Source of the DNA: Candidatus Cloacimonadota bacterium
GTDB lineage: Bacteria > Cloacimonadota > Cloacimonadia > Cloacimonadales > TCS61
NCBI GenBank assembly: GCA_030596265.1
Contig: JAUVKM010000067.1
Span: forward strand, 1-8,888
DNA length: 8,888 nucleotides
Direction: 5' to 3'
The notes below the pieces were generated by a model, which searched no databases, had not been told where the DNA came from, and worked only from the letters and a program-made list of their open reading frames with translations. Positions 8,001-8,888 of the stretch are shown here, piece by piece. Every line of letters starts with the position of its first letter. Position 1 is the stretch's first letter. The position numbers and the translations under genes are program-made.

Positions 8001-8194
8001 CCGGTAGTATTAATTATTAAGGTTGGAACATTTAAGAATGCTAATCGATAAAACCATTCCCCAATAATGAGTACATTGAAAGATAAAATTCCGTAAAATA
8101 CAGTTAGAGATAATTTTCTTCCACCTTTATCAATAAGTGTTAAAAGGAATCCGGCTGCAAGAGATAGGATAAGTATATAAATTGGATTTACCAT
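5078..8194 (-). CDS. Double antiporter-like subunit: two fused MrpD/NuoM-type modules (MbxH-MbxH'-like)
   Basis: A single 1038-residue frame containing two proton_antipo_M modules, where relatives have one per protein of about 450-620 residues. Module 1 (about 1-480) has the helix-5 Glu (E137 in NMFVFLE), a lysine at K217 (ELKPFP), KRLLGYSS (289-296), NHLIAKAGLF (328-337) and GFWAKWEF (379-386). Module 2 (about 485-945) has E567 (FFLSWEF), K641 followed by WLPEAHAEAESDVS (650-663), K672, KRLLAYSS (720-727), NHMMFKSALF (755-764) and GFGAKW (811-816). These Glu/Lys residues form the ion path in the family. Module 1 lacks the WLPxAH motif. A polar stretch (about 948-1018) and one last helix (1020-1037) close the protein. 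It starts 7 bases inside the mrpC-like gene (ATGGTAA) after AGGAG. Predicted role: two H+ or Na+ transport channels side by side in the membrane arm. I see no stop, frameshift or internal gene start near the junction (about 6750). Confidence 0.93.
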   Translation of the reverse strand: MVNPIYILILSLAAGFLLTLIDKGGRKLSLTVFYGILSFNVLIIGEWFYRLAFLNVPTLIINTTGFSAPLSINLQLGMQESFVLLFANLAALLSAVYLFKKFKETHISGLILYLIMIMGVNGLVITRDLFNMFVFLEIVSISTFALITLTETRKSLSAGFKYMIAGGIASTFFLLGVTFVYYFTGNLNLEFIHLSDFSNLGLISVFLLAIAVFIELKPFPANGWALDVYEAVDSGIVSVIAVVNSAAIFFVFYKIIPLLPQNFLNVFGIAGVITFFFSNLMGLKQKNAKRLLGYSSIGQMGLLVASLIFTMHSPNSLIYLIVGGFFINHLIAKAGLFWIAGIVKKENLKDWNVLKNNKPLLVLFGVLLFALSGFPPFAGFWAKWEFIKILVHGRMFFVVGAILLGSLFEVIFLFRWFTLSIKNTEETENKKVSLEFSKMLPTTIFAGITILISVMIMKFFYGFNWLHALPILAVLIINVIDFLPSKIKGIFSLAAVLIYGYFIYPLESNIQLFFGIIFIIGSAINIISTLNRKGKSEGFYGLLLMMIFSFGNLLIATTYLEFFLSWEFMTISSFLLILRGKKAQKASLMYLIFSTAGAYLLMVGFSFAPVLVSNSALILSIANVHLPIISIVLLAIGFMIKSGSLGVHIWLPEAHAEAESDVSPFISAILLKAGVFGLLMIGISYIKHTPTFDVFYWIGWIGVLTAIVGAFLASFQEDAKRLLAYSSMSQVGYIVASIAILSHLGWLSALYLSFNHMMFKSALFIAVAGVYYRTHTRTMYEMGGLIKKMPLSFISVLIMIIAVSGVPPLSGFGAKWLIYSSFITKGWYLQAGVLFFASGVSFLYLYRLIHTIFLGQLKYEHQEVKEAPLWFIIPQYIFIMGIMAISMFPNLIIQPLNSVAMRYFDSSIIIDGYTISSSLGYWNGNMIMMVTMGVFVVPLIFLMLFNGRVQKVKQFNIVYAAERPESPQTTHVAHNMYAHYRKALGGWGKPRTWNFWHDASEWSHSLADSLRQLYTGNGQTYILHIIMYIVVIYFILGV

Positions 8195-8541
8195 TTTAAC
8201 TCCTGATAATCATCTATCGAAAGCGATTTGTTTTTTTGATACAATTTTATAACAAAGCTCAACATCAAAGCTGTTACTGCCAGGCCTATAACGATTGCGG
8301 TGAGAACCAAGGCAGATGGGATGGGATCAACAACTTGTTTAGCAGCATTTGCAAGATCAACAGCACCGTCTAAAATCGGAGCAGTTTTCCCACGAAGATA
8401 ACCAATTGAAACAATGATGATATGAGTTCCGGTATCTACTATAGAAAACCCGATCACGATTTTTATTAAGTTCTTTTGAGTCAACATTCCGTAAAGTCCA
8501 ATGATAAGGAGCAAAAATCCTAGTATTAAAGAAAATATCAT
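8188..8541 (-). CDS. mrpC: MrpC/MnhC (NuoK-like) antiporter subunit, MbxG-like
   Basis: A 117-residue membrane protein with three hydrophobic helices (about 2-20, 26-48 and 76-100), the NuoK/MrpC layout. The diagnostic block VDPIPSALVLTAIVI spans 71-85. The APIL segment at 54-57 and the GLYGMLTQKNLIKIVIG stretch (15-31) are also typical. In Mrp antiporters and in Mbh/Mbx complexes this subunit packs next to the D-type module and contributes to the sodium/proton channel. The start ATG overlaps the TAA of the upstream mrpB-like gene by one base (TAATG) and is preceded by AGGAG. Its end overlaps the fused antiporter gene by 7 bases. Such overlaps imply co-translation and stoichiometric assembly. 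The length is normal for the family. Confidence 0.94.
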   Translation of the reverse strand: MIFSLILGFLLLIIGLYGMLTQKNLIKIVIGFSIVDTGTHIIIVSIGYLRGKTAPILDGAVDLANAAKQVVDPIPSALVLTAIVIGLAVTALMLSFVIKLYQKNKSLSIDDYQELKW

Positions 8542-8888
8542 TATTCTCCTCCCATTTTATCTAATATTGTTGTAAGCTCAGAGCCAACTTTGAGTCCAAC
8601 CAGCGAATAAATTATAGGAATAGCACCGGCACTAAGCAGGTTACCAAATTTTCCTAAAGGCAGAATTATTGGATCGAGAAAGCTGTTTATTCCAATTAAC
8701 AGAAAACCGAATAACCCGATCATTACATAAAAAGCACCTGAAAAAGATTCTACGAAATGCAGAATTGAATGGTTGAATTTCAAATTCACATCTGCCAGGA
8801 TCAATAATAAAAATGCAGTTGTAATTAGCACTCCGCCTTGAAAACCTCCACCCGGAGTAAGGTGTCCGTGAGTAAATATATAAATTCC
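8541..8888 (-). CDS. mrpB: MrpB/MnhB-like antiporter subunit, MbxF-like (5' end outside window)
   Basis: The frame is open to the right edge, giving 115 codons without the true start. The first visible residues include the MrpB hallmark HGHLTPGGGFQGG, encoded at about 8833-8870. Helices follow at roughly window residues 20-33, 47-66 and 83-100. The GTG at 8831 lies just after the hallmark and is an internal Val, not a start. MrpB-like subunits form part of the Mrp membrane domain; in Mbh/Mbx complexes this module supports sodium or proton exchange. The stop TAA shares a base with the mrpC-like ATG. Further Mrp-type subunits (A-C-terminal, E, F and G-like, i.e. mbxA-D/E) are expected just upstream, outside the window. 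Confidence 0.93.
   Translation of the reverse strand, partial: GIYIFTHGHLTPGGGFQGGVLITTAFLLLILADVNLKFNHSILHFVESFSGAFYVMIGLFGFLLIGINSFLDPIILPLGKFGNLLSAGAIPIIYSLVGLKVGSELTTILDKMGGE

Noticed and set aside
8829..8831. GTG at 8831 as start of a 96-residue MrpB-like protein
   Set aside because: The frame continues upstream to the window edge through the HGHLTPGGGFQGG hallmark, so the codon is an internal valine and the gene is truncated by the window.
1..8888. Call as ordinary NADH:quinone oxidoreductase (Nuo) operon
   Set aside because: MrpB and MrpC-type subunits, a double D-type module, remnant hydrogenase cysteines and a GltD-type partner do not fit the Nuo operon; no NuoE, F or G is present in the window.
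1..8888. tRNA or rRNA genes, CRISPR arrays, insertion sequences
   Set aside because: Nearly all bases are within conserved coding sequence; no regularly spaced repeats, transposase motifs or tRNA-like cloverleaf segments were seen.

Overview
The window is one strand-uniform, tightly packed gene block, all on the minus strand. It encodes most of a membrane-bound respiratory complex of the complex I / group 4 [NiFe]-hydrogenase / Mrp antiporter superfamily. In transcription order (right to left) it holds an MrpB/MnhB-like subunit (cut by the right edge), MrpC/MnhC, a 1038-residue protein made of two fused Mrp-D/NuoM-type ion-pump modules, a NuoH-like membrane anchor, NuoB-like, NuoC-like and NuoD-like peripheral subunits, and a NuoI-type ferredoxin domain fused to a GltD/NfnB-type flavoprotein (cut by the left edge). 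Starts and stops overlap or lie within 1-5 bases, and each start has an AGGAG-type ribosome binding site. The one real gap is 115 bp between the nuoH-like and nuoB-like genes; it holds a long imperfect inverted repeat. No promoter or clear terminator is visible, and the operon runs out of the window at both ends.

The order B-C-(D-D')-H-B-C-D-I matches, from memory, the archaeal MBX/MBS complex of Pyrococcus (mbxF-G-H-H'-M-J-K-L-N), with H and H' fused and an NAD(P)H/FAD module added to the N subunit. It is not an ordinary NADH:quinone oxidoreductase: no NuoE/F/G genes are seen. It is also unlikely to be a hydrogenase: the large subunit keeps only three of the four [NiFe] cysteines (C94, C97 and C393, with E396 in the fourth position) and lacks the flanking Arg and His of the hydrogenase motif. 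The NuoB-like subunit also has Cys-Gly in place of the tandem Cys-Cys of cluster N2.

A consistent reading is that electrons pass between a soluble carrier (reduced ferredoxin or NAD(P)H) and the FeS/flavin protein, along the B/C/D arm, while the H-type and Mrp-type membrane subunits move H+ and/or Na+. The likeliest chemistry is ferredoxin:NAD(P) oxidoreduction, or an MBS-like sulfur reduction; the sequence alone does not decide.

The organism is probably an uncultured anaerobic, low-GC (by eye mid-30s %) bacterium with strong Shine-Dalgarno sites. A candidate lineage such as Cloacimonadota, or a Thermotogae-like fermenter, would fit, but this is a guess. Every substantial gene here can be assigned to a family.
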